A DNA stretch of 64,000 bases from Nitrococcus mobilis (GTDB taxonomy: Bacteria > Pseudomonadota > Gammaproteobacteria > Nitrococcales > Nitrococcaceae), in contig JAGFJL010000102.1 of NCBI GenBank assembly GCA_024102725.1, forward strand, positions 1-64,000, given 5' to 3'. The notes below the pieces were generated by a model. That model had not been told where the DNA came from, searched no databases, and saw nothing but the letters and a program-made list of their open reading frames with translations. Of the stretch, positions 63,094 to 64,000 are shown piece by piece. Position 1 is the first letter of the stretch; every line of letters begins with the position of its first letter. The position numbers were made by a program, and so were the translations under genes.

Positions 63094-64000
63094 ATGAACC
63101 TGTTCGAGCTGATCGCTCTGCTACTCGGTCTTTCTGCAGCCTTCGCCTACTTCAACGCACGACTTCTGCATTTACCCACAACAATTGGCGTGATGGCCAT
63201 CGCACTGGCCTTCTCGCTGGCGCTTGTGGCAACGCAGTCACTGGGGCTACCTGGACTGACCGAATGGGCCGAGCAGCCGTAACGGCTGTGGATTTCGATC
63301 GCACATTGCTCGATGCGATGCTCGCGATGCTGCTCTTCGCCGGCGCATTGCATATACCTCTGGATGAACTCGGACGGCAATGGCGCGTGATCGCCCTGCT
63401 CGCCACGGTGGGCGTAATGTTGTGCACCATGCTGATCGGCGCGGCGATCTATGCAGTACAGCCACTGCTCGATCTGGAGCTTCCATTTATCTACTGCCTG
63501 CTCTTCGGGGCAGTGATCGCGCCGACCGATCCGGTCGCCGTGCTCGGTATCGTCCAGAAGCTCGGACTGCCTGGCGCAATCCAGGCCAAAATCGCCGGTG
63601 AGTCCCTGTTCAACGATGGCTTCGCGGTAGTGGTCTTCCTCGGCATCGCCGGGATCGCATCCGGCGCGACCAGTGATTGTCACGGACGTAGCGATTCTCT
63701 TCCTTGAGGAGGTCTTTGGCGGCATAGCCCTCGGGCTTGTACTCGGGGCGATAGGATATTGGCTGCTGCGCTCACTCGACGAGTACGTTGTCGAGGCTCT
63801 GATTACCTTGGCCCTGGTGACCGGCGGTTATGCGCTCGCACTACGATTGCACTTCTCCGGGCCGCTGGCGATGGTCGTTGCCGGCCTGCTGCTCGGCAAC
63901 CACGGCCGGCGGTTTGCCATGTCGGAGACGACCCGCATTCACCTGGATACATTCTGGGAATTGGCCGATGAGCTGCTCAACATCATACTTTTTCAGCTCA
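63094..64000 (+). pseudogene. Frameshifted CPA1 Na+/H+ antiporter gene, cut by window end
   Basis: A monovalent cation/proton antiporter (NhaP-like) reads through three frames. Frame 1 (63094-63282) gives LIALLLGLSAAFAYFNARLLHLPTTIGVM and stops after GLPGLTEWAEQP. Frame 2 (about 63285-63665) continues VDFDRTLLDAMLAMLLFAGALHIPLDEL, LPFIYCLLFGAVIAPTDPVAVLGIV and IAGESLFNDGFAVVVF. The third frame (from about 63670, open to the window end) gives VAILFLEEVFGGIALGLVLG and GPLAMVVAGLLLGNHGRRFAMS. The catalytic TDP and the ND motif are intact within frame 2. Two frame changes in one gene mean a pseudogene, or sequencing errors. Confidence 0.8.

Overview
The window looks like chromosome of a GC-rich gammaproteobacterium. 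The block comEC-exbB-exbD-msbA-lpxK-kdsB-ptp divergent from rne, lolC-lolD, ppsR/ppsA, bioF-bioH-type and pabB-pabC are typical of that class, and Kdo/lipid A genes mean a Gram-negative outer membrane. I cannot place it to genus. Most of the window is core housekeeping; two stretches (about 27.2-33 kb and 34.2-38.3 kb) are accessory in character.

Layout: 1-2.2 kb, an ISNCY-type insertion sequence cut by the window edge, a decayed DUF899 gene and a second IS-end relic. 2.4-18 kb, maf, rluC, rne, then a minus-strand envelope block (ptp, kdsB, lpxK, msbA, exbD, exbB, comEC), DUF2062, lolD, lolC. 18-27 kb, a histone-deacetylase-like hydrolase, a broken DUF1259 gene, a charged coiled-coil secreted protein, a radical SAM/DUF3047/TVP38-flavoprotein operon, a HerA-like ATPase and a NYN nuclease-like protein. 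27.2-33 kb, an ECF42-type sigma factor with many VOC (glyoxalase fold) and YCII (DGPF) proteins. 33.6-38.3 kb, a SYLF lipid-binding protein, then a run of small minus-strand genes separated by attC-like sites with no integrase in view. 38.6-46 kb, biotin and p-aminobenzoate genes, a DsbA-fold protein, a 1-Cys peroxiredoxin and a secretin-domain-like/DUF7931 pair. 46.4-54.9 kb, an amino acid permease and a beta-oxidation operon (fadE, fused hydroxyacyl dehydrogenase/hydratase, thiolase) behind a TetR gene with two operator-like sites. 55.6-64 kb, an IscR-like regulator, DUF1249, ppsR divergent from ppsA, an AI-2E family transporter, an IS4 remnant, a PRC-barrel protein and a frameshifted Na+/H+ antiporter gene.

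Two observations are best supported. First, three sites matching TGTCGA-N17-CGTC lie upstream of three transcription units of the ECF42/VOC/YCII locus, one of them the unit carrying the sigma gene; this predicts one autoregulated regulon. Second, in the 34.8-37.7 kb array, the 7-base boundary at the start of each of four consecutive cassettes is the reverse complement of the 7 bases at its own end (7/7, 7/7, 7/7 and 6/7), as expected of true integron cassettes. The array therefore looks like a cluster of attC sites lacking an integron integrase, carrying a HigBA toxin-antitoxin pair, a VOC protein, GNAT acetyltransferases (one frameshifted) and a SnoaL-like protein.
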